From Buchananella hordeovulneris (lineage in GTDB: Bacteria; Actinomycetota; Actinomycetes; Actinomycetales; Actinomycetaceae), in assembly GCF_001907235.1 (NCBI RefSeq), contig NZ_MQVS01000004.1:62001-126000 (forward strand): a stretch of 64,000 nt of DNA. Reading direction: 5' to 3'. This document shows positions 7,782 through 16,469 of this stretch, in pieces (the stretch's first letter is position 1; each line of letters begins with the position of its first letter). The notes below the pieces were generated by a model. That model worked only from the letters and a program-made list of their open reading frames with translations, did no database searches and had not been told where the DNA came from. Position numbers and translations under genes: made by a program.

Positions 7782-9317
7782 GTGGGCCAGGAGGGGCAAG
7801 TGCTACAGGTGGTGGTGGATACCCGCGCCGCTTTGGCGAACGGGCCGGGCGAGCAGTGGGGGCGGGCGCAGGTGCGCCGCCAAGGTGACTGCCTGGAGCT
7901 GACCTGCGACCGGGTGCGGTCGGTGCCGTTGCTGTGGACGGTGCGCGCGGGCCGCGTGCTAGTGGTCGACGACCCGGCGCGGCTGGCCGCGTACGGTCCT
8001 TTCTTGCCCGACCCGGTGGGGCGGCGCCAGTTTGTGGCCGCTGGTTTCACCCTGGGCACCCGCACCCTGTTGGCTGACGTCCACCAGGTGCTAGCTGGGC
8101 ACACGGTGCGCATCGATCTGCGCACTGGGCGGGCCTTAAGTGTCTTCTCCCCCTACCACCGGCCGCGGGCCGAGCAGTTCCCGGACGACGCCAGCGCGGA
8201 TGCTGCCGCCCGGGCGGCCCTGGATGCGGCCTTGGGAAGCATGCTGGCGCGGTGGGCCGGGCGCCGCTTAGTTATTCCCCTGTCCGGGGGCTTGGATTCG
8301 CGCCTGTTGCTGGCGTGGCTGCGGCGGGCCGGGGTGGCCGACGTGTTGACCTTCTCCTACGGACGGCCCGGGTGCCGGGAGATGGCGGTCTCCCGGCAAG
8401 TGGCCGCCGCCTTTGGCTACCCGTGGCACGGAGTGGAGCTGGCGGGGGCGCAGGTGACGGCCACGTGGGCCGACGCCCTCAGCGCCCAGCTGGTGCGGTT
8501 CGCGTGGCGGGGCACCAGCCTGCCCCACGTGCAGGATTGGGTGGCCCTGCGGGCCCTGCAGGCGGCGGGGCTGGTGGGGGTGGGCGACGTCGTCGTGCCC
8601 GGGCACACCGCCCTCGGCAGCCTGCCGCCCGGGGGCCTGTTTACCGCGGCCGGCCCGGATCGCACGCCCCTGGCCCGGGCCTTGGTGGCCCACCACCTGT
8701 TGTTGGATGGCCGGGCCCGCCGGGTGTGGCGGGCGACGGACCTCGGCGGCTGGGTGCGGGGCTTCCTGGCTGGGCAGCTGGCCCGGGACGACCCGGACGC
8801 TTGGGCCGCGGCCTGGGAGGTGTGCAACGTGGTCGAGCGGCAGGCCAAGTACATCTACAACTCGGTGCGCACCTACGAGTTCCTCGGCCTGGACTGGGAT
8901 CTGCCCCTGGCGGCGGCCCCGCTGTGGGAGGTCGCCGGGCGGCTGCGGCGCGAGCAGCGCACCGGGCGCGCCTGGTTCACGGCCCTGGCGACGCAGTTCG
9001 CCGCGGCAGTGGCGCCCGCCGTGCTGCCGGTCCATCGCGAGCGCCGCCTGTCGGCTGCCGCGGTGGCGCGCCTTAGTCGCCTCGCGGCGGCCCTGCGGGT
9101 GCGTGCGTGGGGGGCGCGGGTGGCCAGCACCCACTATGTGCTGCACCATCCGCTGGCCCTCGACCGCTACTGGCCGGGCGCGCGGCCCGCGCTGGCGGCC
9201 CAGCTCCTGCGCGGCGGCCACCACCTGGGGCTGTACGCCCGCGCGTTTTTGACCGATACCTGGAACGAAAACGTCGGCTTGTGCTTGGCGGGGGACGGAC
9301 CGGTGGCGTTGGGTTGA
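7782..9317 (+). CDS. Asparagine-synthase-related amidotransferase-like protein
   Basis: The 511-residue protein carries an AsnB-type ATP pyrophosphatase domain with the PP-loop LVIPLSGGLDSRLLL near residues 165-180 and VLTFSYGRPGCREM after it. An N-terminal half resembles the class II glutamine amidotransferase fold but lacks the Cys2 nucleophile of true AsnB. It would therefore have to use ammonia or another amine donor. Such proteins recur in surface-polysaccharide loci, where a role in amidating an acidic sugar or modifying a polymer is suspected. The start is uncertain: GTG 7782 follows a -10 element by 8 nt, while GTG 7800 has an AGGAGG 5 nt ahead. It lies convergent to the ABC transporter at 9330, with a 12-nt gap. 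No substrate can be assigned. Confidence 0.8.
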   Translation: MGQEGQVLQVVVDTRAALANGPGEQWGRAQVRRQGDCLELTCDRVRSVPLLWTVRAGRVLVVDDPARLAAYGPFLPDPVGRRQFVAAGFTLGTRTLLADVHQVLAGHTVRIDLRTGRALSVFSPYHRPRAEQFPDDASADAAARAALDAALGSMLARWAGRRLVIPLSGGLDSRLLLAWLRRAGVADVLTFSYGRPGCREMAVSRQVAAAFGYPWHGVELAGAQVTATWADALSAQLVRFAWRGTSLPHVQDWVALRALQAAGLVGVGDVVVPGHTALGSLPPGGLFTAAGPDRTPLARALVAHHLLLDGRARRVWRATDLGGWVRGFLAGQLARDDPDAWAAAWEVCNVVERQAKYIYNSVRTYEFLGLDWDLPLAAAPLWEVAGRLRREQRTGRAWFTALATQFAAAVAPAVLPVHRERRLSAAAVARLSRLAAALRVRAWGARVASTHYVLHHPLALDRYWPGARPALAAQLLRGGHHLGLYARAFLTDTWNENVGLCLAGDGPVALG

Positions 9318-9329
9318 GCGGCAGGCAGG

Positions 9330-11090
9330 TCAGGCCAGCCCCGCCAGGCGGGCCTGGTGCGCAAAGTCTGGTTCGGTGGCCACTAGTTCCGCGAATGAGC
9401 CCACGGCCACCAGTCGCCCGGCCCGCAGGTAGCCCAACTGGTCGTAGTGGCGCACCGTGGTCAGGCGGTGGGCGATGGTGATGACGGTCAGTTTGCCGTG
9501 CATCGACCGCAGGGTGGCGGTGATGGTCTGCTCGGTGGCTGGGTCGAGGGCCGCGGTCGCTTCGTCCAGCACCAACACCCGGGGGTCCGGGTACAGGGCG
9601 CGAGCCAGGCCGAGGCGTTGGCGCTCCCCGCCTGACAGGGTCAGGCCCCGCTCCCCCAACTGGGCGTGCAGGCCGCCCGGCCGCTGGGCCAAGTGCCCGA
9701 GGTGCACCTGGCCCAGCACCTGCGCGACCCGCGCCAGGTCGATGTCCTGTCCCCAGGTCAGGGCCACGTTTTGGGCGAGGGAGGCGTCGAAGAGGGCCAC
9801 CTCCTGCGGCACGTAGCCGATGCGGGCCTGCCAGGCCGCCAGCACCTCCGCCAGCGGTCGGTTATCTAGCAGCAGTTGCCCGGCCGTGGGGGGCAGCAAT
9901 CCCACCAGGAGGTCTGCCAGGGTGGTCTTGCCCGCCCCCGACGGCCCGACGATGCCGAAACTGGAGCCCAGCGGAATGGTCACGGTGAGGTCTTGCACCG
10001 CCGGGCGGCGCTGCCCGGGGTAGCGGTAGGCCACTCCCCGCAGGCGCAGGGCCCGCGGCGCGTCCGGGAGCGCCGTCCCCTCCCCCACCGCCGCGGGCGG
10101 CCGTGCCCGCAGCGCCCGCGCCTGCTCAATATCGGCCAGCACCGCCTCCAGGTGTGGCAGGTTGCTGCTGGCGGTGGTCAGGATCGTCTGCGTCTGCACG
10201 ATAGCCGGGCCGAGACGGAAACCCGCGACGACGAAGAGCGCGACAGCGCTCAGGGCCGCGCGGGGGCCTGCGGTGAGGTAGGCAAACGCCCCCACCAGGA
10301 AGACGCCGCCCACCAGCCCGGCCTCCAGCAGGCGCGGCGGGGTGGTGCCCAAAAAATGCAGGCGGGCCCGCGCGGCGGTAGCGTGCACCCGGCCCGCGTG
10401 CACCACCGCCGCCACCTCGGCGGCCTGCCGACGCAGGGTTATTTCTTTCAGGGCGTGCACCATTTCGGTGACCAGTTTGACCGTCCGCAGACTGTAATCC
10501 AGGTTGCGTTGCCCCGCCGCCAAGGCCCGGCGCACGATCCCCAGATATAGCGCCACCGCCAAGACCGTCAGATAGCCGAGCGCCACCAGGGCCGGGCCCG
10601 GCGCCGCCCAGCCCACCACTACTACCACCACCGCCAGCGTCACGGCCTGCTGCGGCAGCGCCAAGCACGGCAGTAACACCCCGGAGACAGTGTTGGCGAT
10701 GCCCACGTCGGCTAGCCGCACTAGCTCCGCCGTCGACCGGGCAGGCCGCCGGGCCCAGGGACTGTGTAGGTAGGCCGCCAACAGTTCGTCCCCCACCTGC
10801 AATTCGTAGCGACAAAACCGGCGACTGGCGTGCCACTGCAACAAGATCGCCAGGCCTGCCTTGCCCACTAGCAGGCCGCACACCACGGCCAGCAGCTGCC
10901 CGCTGTCGGCCCCCAGCACCTGCCCGGGTCCCTGCTCCACGCGCCGCAACCAGGCCGCCAACAACGCCAGCGCCGCCAAATCCAACAGGGCCACCACGCA
11001 GCTGCCGAACACAAAACGCCGCAGGTAGCCGCGCGCTGTCGGCGGCAAAACCGCCACCAAGCGCCCCACGCCGCGCCCCAGCCGCCTCAT
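9330..11090 (-). CDS. ABC transporter with fused membrane and ATPase domains (PglK/MsbA-like flippase candidate)
   Basis: A 586-residue half-transporter working as a homodimer in the plasma membrane. Several hydrophobic segments fill residues 25-290, for example the valine-rich TLAVVVVVVGW stretch. The ATPase domain follows: Walker A GPSGAGKTT (382-390), a Q-loop in GYVPQEV, signature LSGGERQRL (485-493), Walker B VLVLDEATAALD with Glu510, and H-loop IAHRL. The frame is open further upstream, but ATG 11090 overlaps the preceding gene's stop as ATGA, so I start there. In glycan loci, transporters of this shape (PglK, WlaB) flip undecaprenyl-linked oligosaccharides. A Wzx-type flippase also occurs at 16470, so the substrate is open. 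Confidence 0.85.
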   Translation of the reverse strand: MRRLGRGVGRLVAVLPPTARGYLRRFVFGSCVVALLDLAALALLAAWLRRVEQGPGQVLGADSGQLLAVVCGLLVGKAGLAILLQWHASRRFCRYELQVGDELLAAYLHSPWARRPARSTAELVRLADVGIANTVSGVLLPCLALPQQAVTLAVVVVVVGWAAPGPALVALGYLTVLAVALYLGIVRRALAAGQRNLDYSLRTVKLVTEMVHALKEITLRRQAAEVAAVVHAGRVHATAARARLHFLGTTPPRLLEAGLVGGVFLVGAFAYLTAGPRAALSAVALFVVAGFRLGPAIVQTQTILTTASSNLPHLEAVLADIEQARALRARPPAAVGEGTALPDAPRALRLRGVAYRYPGQRRPAVQDLTVTIPLGSSFGIVGPSGAGKTTLADLLVGLLPPTAGQLLLDNRPLAEVLAAWQARIGYVPQEVALFDASLAQNVALTWGQDIDLARVAQVLGQVHLGHLAQRPGGLHAQLGERGLTLSGGERQRLGLARALYPDPRVLVLDEATAALDPATEQTITATLRSMHGKLTVITIAHRLTTVRHYDQLGYLRAGRLVAVGSFAELVATEPDFAHQARLAGLA

Positions 11091-12172
11091 CGGGCATCCC
11101 CGGCCCACCGCTGCCCCCGGCCCGGGCGCCGCGCCCACGCGTACCGCCATGCCGCCGCCCGCCCCCACCAGCCCGCCGGGCGCGTCGGCACCACGGCGGC
11201 CCACCGGGCCGCCGCCCGCCACCGCCGCGCCGCCACCTGCACCTGGGCCGCCTCGCGCGCCTGGCGGGCTGCCGCCCACAGGTCTGCTTCGCTGCGTGAC
11301 AACGCCCACCCCAGGCGTGGCGCCCACCGCTCCCAGGCCGCGAGCTCCGCCTGCGCGGCGGCCAGCTCGGTGGCGCGCGCGGCCGGGGCGGCCGCCAGGG
11401 CGGGCAGCAGGGTCTTGCGGACCACCCGGACGGCGAGGGCGGCCCGCACCTCCACCTCCAGCTCCGTCACCCAGGCGGCCTGGCGCAGGTGGATGGCGGG
11501 GGCCAGCAGCTGCGGCAGGCTGAAGCGGCGCGCGGTCACGGGTGCGGGACCGTCGGCGGTCTGTCGGTAGCGGGGAAAGGTGGGCGGGGCGAGGTCCACC
11601 CGCTGGGCGCAGGCGAAGACGTGGGCGGAGTAGGCCAGGTCCTCCCCCGTGGCCAGGCCGTCGGTCATGGCGATGCCGTGCGTGGCCAGCAGGGCCCGCC
11701 GCACGAGGAAGGCCGGGCTGGTGCGGTAAAACAGGCGGTCGCGTACCACGTGCAGGTCGCGGCGCCGCCCGGGCCGCACGGGCGGGATGTCGGTGCGGCC
11801 GGTGTGGGCCGACCACAGCGGCAAGATGAGGGCATCGACTGGCCTGCGCGCCAGATAGGCGGCCCAGGCCGGGCCGCTGCCGGGCTCGCAGTAGTCGTCC
11901 GACCCCAGGCAGGTCACCCACGGGGCGGTGGCGGCCGCCAGGCCCACGTTCAACGGGGCGGCGGGCGAGGCGGTGCGGTCAGGGCAGGGCAGCACTTGTG
12001 CCCGCGATCCGAAAGCGGCCAGGCGGGTGGCCAGCGCTGCCGGGTCCAGCTGGTGGGCGACGACGAGGGCGCGAGTGGCGGTGGTGCCGTCCAGCACGGA
12101 GGCCACCGCCCGCTCCACCGGCCGGTCTGGGCGGTGGGTGGCGATCACTACCTCAACCAGGGGGCTGGGCAT
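11087..12172 (-). CDS. Glycosyltransferase family 2
   Basis: The 361-residue GT-A enzyme opens with PSPLVEVVIATHRPDRPVERA, has the nucleotide-binding CLGSDDYCEPGSGP at about residues 93-106 (an SDD form of the DXD motif), and a long Ala/Arg-rich helical C-terminus. The family uses inverting transfer from UDP-type donors. The ATG at 12172 shares one base with the stop of the membrane protein upstream (TGATG), and its own stop overlaps the ABC transporter start. These three genes form one coupled operon: membrane protein, GT2, ABC transporter. Acceptor and donor are unknown. Confidence 0.85.
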   Translation of the reverse strand: MPSPLVEVVIATHRPDRPVERAVASVLDGTTATRALVVAHQLDPAALATRLAAFGSRAQVLPCPDRTASPAAPLNVGLAAATAPWVTCLGSDDYCEPGSGPAWAAYLARRPVDALILPLWSAHTGRTDIPPVRPGRRRDLHVVRDRLFYRTSPAFLVRRALLATHGIAMTDGLATGEDLAYSAHVFACAQRVDLAPPTFPRYRQTADGPAPVTARRFSLPQLLAPAIHLRQAAWVTELEVEVRAALAVRVVRKTLLPALAAAPAARATELAAAQAELAAWERWAPRLGWALSRSEADLWAAARQAREAAQVQVAARRWRAAARWAAVVPTRPAGWWGRAAAWRYAWARRPGRGQRWAGDAR

Positions 12173-14172
12173 CACTCGGTGGGCGCGGCGCACGCGTCGA
12201 TGCGGTAGACGGCGGCCGTGCCGCCGCGGGCCACCGGGGTCAGGCCCGCAAACGGCACGAAACCGGATAGTCCCCGCGAGGTACCGACGGAGCGTTCTTT
12301 GTTGTGCCAGTAGGTGTGGGCGTCGAGGTAGACGTGGGTGATGCCAAGGCGCCTGACGGTCCGGCACACTTCCGGGTAGCGGTGCAGGTGCCGAAAGTAG
12401 CGGTAGAGGTAGCGTTCGGGCCAGTTGGAGGCGCGCTCGAACAGTTGCGGATTGACGACGGGCCGGTTGCCGAGGGCCTGCACGTAGCCCGCCCCCAGGA
12501 AGGGGTCCCCGAGCACGAAGGCGTCGGCCGGGAGCGTGGCGTCCAGGGAGTAGATCATCTCCAGCTCGGCCTGCGACGCCATGATGGTGGAGTGGCCGGA
12601 GGTGGGGTCGTAGACCCGGTGGGCGAAGAAGTTGCGGGCGGGCACCGCCAACGCCCCGCAGGCCACCGCACCAGCCAGGAGCACGACGCCGGGGCGCCCC
12701 GCCCGCTGCCAGCCCCGCGCCGCGAGGTGGGCGCCCAGCCACCGCCCGCCCGCCCACAGGCCGAGGCCTGCCAGCAACAGGGCAGGGATGAGCTGGACCA
12801 TGGAGGTGCGGTGCACCGACATGTACCACAGGCCCGCCACTGGCACGAGGGGCCCCTGGCGGGAGACCGCGGTGAAGGTCAGCAGCCAGCCCCCCAGGTA
12901 GGCCCACACCAGCCAGGGCGGTCCGTGGCCGCGCCGCACCGCCACCAGGCCGCCAATGGTGCCGACTAGCAGCAGCAGCTGGACGATGATTACCGTGACT
13001 ATCACGTAGGAGTCGGAGTTGCGCGGCAGCAGCGGCCATAGCAGTGTCGTCTTGTAGACGGCCCCCACCAGGGAACCCGGGTACGTCTGGAAGGCCGTCA
13101 ACATTCCCTGGAATTTGCTGCTCAGCAGCGGTACGACCGCCACCGTGAGCGCCAGCGCGCCGCAGGCCGCTAGCACGCTGCCCAGTTCCCTCACGGTGCG
13201 CCGCCGATTCCCGGACCGCCACAGCCGCACTTGGCGGCGCCCGAAACGATAGAGGCCGAAAGGCGCGACTAGCACGAGGGCCGAGTAGGTCACCGAGGCG
13301 TGCACCGTGCAGGCGCCAAGCCAGGCCACCAACTGCCACCCCAGCAGCAGGACCGCCAGTTGCCAGCTGCGCTGCCGCCGCAAACCACGCCAGGTGGCCA
13401 AGCTGCCGGCCAGCAGGGCGGGCAGCAGCGCCTGGCCGAGCGAGTTGGGCAGCACCGGGTAGATGGTCTGGGTGAAGGTAGGAAACACTAGGCCTAATCC
13501 GCCGACGGCGACGACGGCGGCGCTCAGGTAGGGGGTGCCGGGCCGCATGAGTGCCGCCAGCAGCGCCAGGCCCGTCAGCCAGATGAGGCCCACCACGCAG
13601 GCGAAGAGGGTGACGGCGGGGGCGAGCTGCCGGTGGGGGGCCAGGATGGCCAGGAGGTCGTGCCAGCCTGCCAACACCGTTGTCGACGTCGTCTCCAGCC
13701 CGAACATGCGGGTCAGCCCGCCGAAGCTCGACCCATTCCCGGTGTCCTGCACCAGCCACACCGCGTTCATGTGGTACACCGGGTCCCAGGCCTGGATCGG
13801 CCACCGGGGCTTAGTCGCCCACAGGACCGGCCCGGCCAGCAAGGCCCACACCACCCCCACTAGCCAGTAGGTGGCGGGGGCCACCGGCAGGGGGGCGACG
13901 AGCCACCCCCATCTGCGTGCCTGCCGCCCGGTTAGCCAGGCCGCCACCGCCAGGCAGGCGAGGCTGGCCGCCATGGTCCCGGTGTGCCACCGCAGCCCCA
14001 CCAGGTTCGCGCCGATGGCTCCCAGGCCCGCCGCCGCCACCGCCGCCAGGGGGGCTAGGGCGAGGGCGAGCAGGCCGCGTAGTCCGGCCAGGCGGGCCAC
14101 CGCCCAGCCCGCGCCGAAGACCACCGCCAGTTGGAAAACCAGGAGGGGCAGGTAGCTCAGCCATTGGCCCAT
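12172..14172 (-). CDS. Large polytopic membrane protein, DUF6541 type
   Basis: The 666-residue protein has about ten or more hydrophobic segments over its first 470 residues, beginning LPLLVFQLAVVFGAGWAVA. A soluble tail from about 490 contains LGDPFLGAGYVQALGNRPVV and RYFRHLHRYPEVC. The pattern fits the actinobacterial DUF6541 family, found in surface-polysaccharide regions. Topology with a large outer loop resembles GT-C transferases or Wzy-like polymerases, but I see no diagnostic catalytic motif. ATG 14172 is preceded by GGGGGGAG at 8 nt; a GTG 18 nt further upstream lacks such a signal. It is the first gene of the operon with the GT2 and ABC genes. Confidence 0.75.
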   Translation of the reverse strand: MGQWLSYLPLLVFQLAVVFGAGWAVARLAGLRGLLALALAPLAAVAAAGLGAIGANLVGLRWHTGTMAASLACLAVAAWLTGRQARRWGWLVAPLPVAPATYWLVGVVWALLAGPVLWATKPRWPIQAWDPVYHMNAVWLVQDTGNGSSFGGLTRMFGLETTSTTVLAGWHDLLAILAPHRQLAPAVTLFACVVGLIWLTGLALLAALMRPGTPYLSAAVVAVGGLGLVFPTFTQTIYPVLPNSLGQALLPALLAGSLATWRGLRRQRSWQLAVLLLGWQLVAWLGACTVHASVTYSALVLVAPFGLYRFGRRQVRLWRSGNRRRTVRELGSVLAACGALALTVAVVPLLSSKFQGMLTAFQTYPGSLVGAVYKTTLLWPLLPRNSDSYVIVTVIIVQLLLLVGTIGGLVAVRRGHGPPWLVWAYLGGWLLTFTAVSRQGPLVPVAGLWYMSVHRTSMVQLIPALLLAGLGLWAGGRWLGAHLAARGWQRAGRPGVVLLAGAVACGALAVPARNFFAHRVYDPTSGHSTIMASQAELEMIYSLDATLPADAFVLGDPFLGAGYVQALGNRPVVNPQLFERASNWPERYLYRYFRHLHRYPEVCRTVRRLGITHVYLDAHTYWHNKERSVGTSRGLSGFVPFAGLTPVARGGTAAVYRIDACAAPTE

Positions 14173-14308
14173 CGCAACCGCTCCCCCCACCGTGTCTGTG
14201 CGCGCTTCTTCTCGCGGGTAGTAGCGTACCTGTCTGCCCCACCCACCACCGGCGCGGGCCGGTCAGAAGGGGGGTTCGATAGCCTCCAAGGGAGGCGGGG
14301 CTGCGTGG

Positions 14309-14314
14309 TAGTGT
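14309..14314 (+). promoter_or_regulatory. Extended -10 (TGG-TAGTGT) of the CapD-like gene
   Basis: TAGTGT with an upstream TG one base away ends 6 nt before GTG 14321, and there is no Shine-Dalgarno sequence. This implies a leaderless message. Confidence 0.6.
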
Positions 14315-14320
14315 GACGCC

Positions 14321-15319
14321 GTGAATCTTGCCCCCACCGACGACTCCCTGGCCTGGGCCAAGCTGGCGGAGTTCTTCCCCAGCCACGGCACGGTGCTGGA
14401 CATCCCCAAGCACATAATTGCGGGCAAACGGGTCTTGGTGACTGGGGCGGGGGGCTCCGTTGGATCGGAGATCTGCCGCCAGGTGGCCGCCTGTGAACCG
14501 GCCAGCCTGGTGCTGCTGGACCGCGACGAGTACGCCCTGCACAGTCTGTCGCTGTCGCTGTTCGACCAGGCCCTGCTAGACACCCCGAACTTCGTGCTCG
14601 CTGACATCCGCGATGCCGACACGGTGCGGGAGCACTTCTTGCACCATCGCCCCGAGGTCGTTTTTCACTCCGCGGCCCTCAAGCACCAGCCGCTGCTGGA
14701 GCAGTATCCGCGGGAGGCTTGGAAGACGAATGTGCTGGGCACCGCCAACGTGCTGGCGGCGGCACAGGAGGTGGACGTGGAGCGGTTCGTGACGATCTCC
14801 ACCGACAAGGCGGCAGATCCCACAACGTACCTGGGCCACTCTAAGCACCTGGCTGAACGTTTGACGGCGTGGATGGGGCAGCAGCAGGGCGGCAAGTACG
14901 TGTCGGTGCGGTTCGGCAACGTTATCGCCTCCCGCGGTTCGGCAATCTGGACGTTCCGGCACCAGCTCCTGCAGGGGGTGCCGGTCACGGTTGTGCACCC
15001 GGAAGCCAGCCGCTACTTCATGTCCATCTCCCAGGCCTGCTCGCTGGTGTTGCAGGCCGCCGCGATCGGCGAATCCGGCGAGGTGCTGGTCCTCGACATG
15101 GGGCAGCCCGTCAAGATCGTCGACTTGGTGGCCCACCTCGCCAAGGCCCTGGACGTGCCCGACTACGAGGTTGTCTTCACGGGACTGCGGCCAGGTGAGA
15201 AGCTGCACGAGGTCCGCATCGGCTACCACGAGTCCAATGACCGCCCGCGTCATCCGATGATTTCGCACGTGCAGGTGCCGTTGCTCGATCCGACTTTGCT
15301 GGGAGCGCCGCCCTGGTGA
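14321..15319 (+). CDS. CapD/PseB-like short-chain nucleotide-sugar dehydratase (UDP-GlcNAc 4,6-dehydratase family)
   Basis: The 332-residue cytoplasmic Rossmann protein of the polysaccharide biosynthesis/CapD family (PF02719) has nucleotide motif TGAGGSVGSE (41-50), AALKHQPLLE, STDKA (160-164) and RPGEKLHE near the C-terminus. The N-terminal transmembrane part of WbpM/PglF is absent, so it is the short form. Aligning STDKA through SK, the usual Tyr (FlaA1) or Met (WbpM) of the active-site motif is Leu171, with a Tyr one residue earlier (Tyr170) and Lys175 kept. The family makes 4-keto-6-deoxy sugars from UDP-GlcNAc; here it could supply a deoxy-amino sugar. The GTG start is placed by the leaderless promoter. 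Spacing to the next gene is 54 nt. Confidence 0.85.
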   Translation: MNLAPTDDSLAWAKLAEFFPSHGTVLDIPKHIIAGKRVLVTGAGGSVGSEICRQVAACEPASLVLLDRDEYALHSLSLSLFDQALLDTPNFVLADIRDADTVREHFLHHRPEVVFHSAALKHQPLLEQYPREAWKTNVLGTANVLAAAQEVDVERFVTISTDKAADPTTYLGHSKHLAERLTAWMGQQQGGKYVSVRFGNVIASRGSAIWTFRHQLLQGVPVTVVHPEASRYFMSISQACSLVLQAAAIGESGEVLVLDMGQPVKIVDLVAHLAKALDVPDYEVVFTGLRPGEKLHEVRIGYHESNDRPRHPMISHVQVPLLDPTLLGAPPW

Positions 15320-15373
15320 GGCGCGCGGGGTGGCGCCTAGTGCCGCTGCGGCCCCTTCTGCCATGCTTCGGGT

Positions 15374-16441
15374 ATGGATAACCCGCGCGCCCTGCACGTC
15401 AACGACATTGCTTCCTCGCCGCTGCGCTTGCTAGCCGCCGCGACTGAGGCGGGTTGGCCGTGGGAATTCATTGATCGCTATCGGCGCCCCGCCGGGGCGA
15501 GCCGGGCGCAGGATGCTTGGGGGGCAGCCAAGTGGGCGGCCCGCCTGTGGCGCGCGTCGCGGCACTTCGACCTGCTGCATGTGCATTACGGCCTCATGGC
15601 CCGCCACGCGCGTTTTACCCGCAAGCCGTACTGCCTGCATTTTCACGGCTCCGACGCGCGTACGGTGCAGTACATGCCGCGCTACCGCAAGCACATCGTG
15701 ACTGCCGCCCGCGAGGCGCTCGCGGTGTTCTTCGCCACCCCCGACATTCGCACCCACACGCTGGCGCTGCGCAGCGACGCGATCTATCTGCCGATCCCGA
15801 TCATGGTGGACCAGTTGCCGACCTGGCAGCCGCCCGCCCGGCCGCGCGTGTTCTTCGCCTCGCGGTGGGAGGCAGTCAAAGGGCTGGCCACCCAACTGGA
15901 GATCGCACGCCAGTTGCGCGCAGCCCGCCCCGACGTCGAGCTGGTTGGCTTGGACTGGGGTGACGGTGCCGAGCAGGCGCGAGCGGTTGGGGTGCGCACC
16001 CTGCCGCAGGTGGCCCCGGACGCCTTCCTGCGGGATTACTTGGCTCGCGCCACCGTGGTGGTGGGGCAACCCACCGGCATGCTAGCCACCAGCGAGTTGG
16101 AGGCCCTCGGAATCGGGGTGCCGGTGGCCGCGGCCCTGAATCCGGCCTGGTATGGAATCGCCGGGATTCCCGTGCCCCCGGCCCTGGGCGGGCTGGCGGC
16201 CTTTGACGACGTAGACGGGCACGATATGCAGGACTTGGCGGGCCCGCCGCTGGCCGAGAAGACTGCGGCGGCGCTCACGGAACAGGTGGTGGCCGCCTTG
16301 GACGATCCGCAGGCCACCTCGCAGCGCATTGCCGGGCGGCAGTGGTTGAGCGAGGTGCACGATGCCCGCCGGGGCGCGGCCACCATCCGGGCGGCCTACC
16401 AGCGGGCGGTGGCCGACGGGCGGCTGCGCCCCGCGAGCTGA
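15374..16441 (+). CDS. Glycosyltransferase (GT4-like)
   Basis: A 355-residue GT-B-like protein. The N-terminal half contains FDLLHVHYGLMARHARFTRKPY and LHFHGSDARTVQY, a typical GT4 acceptor-domain loop. The C-terminal half has VFFASRWEAVKGLATQ and the donor-site-like TSELEALGIGVPVAAAL. It follows the CapD-like gene on the same strand and converges on the flippase gene at 16470. CATGCT lies 6 nt before the ATG with no Shine-Dalgarno sequence, which may be its own weak leaderless promoter. The sugar transferred is unknown. Confidence 0.78.
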   Translation: MDNPRALHVNDIASSPLRLLAAATEAGWPWEFIDRYRRPAGASRAQDAWGAAKWAARLWRASRHFDLLHVHYGLMARHARFTRKPYCLHFHGSDARTVQYMPRYRKHIVTAAREALAVFFATPDIRTHTLALRSDAIYLPIPIMVDQLPTWQPPARPRVFFASRWEAVKGLATQLEIARQLRAARPDVELVGLDWGDGAEQARAVGVRTLPQVAPDAFLRDYLARATVVVGQPTGMLATSELEALGIGVPVAAALNPAWYGIAGIPVPPALGGLAAFDDVDGHDMQDLAGPPLAEKTAAALTEQVVAALDDPQATSQRIAGRQWLSEVHDARRGAATIRAAYQRAVADGRLRPAS

Positions 16442-16469
16442 ACCCGGCCCGGCGAGCCGCGCGGCAACG

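Noticed and set aside
11091-11921. Open frame extending the ABC transporter upstream
   Set aside because: It overlaps the GT2 gene in another frame and has no domain content; ATG 11090 overlaps the GT2 stop as ATGA.
12173-13804. Open frame extending the GT2 gene to 905 residues
   Set aside because: The extra part is the out-of-frame shadow of the DUF6541 gene; the GT2 fold starts at 12172.
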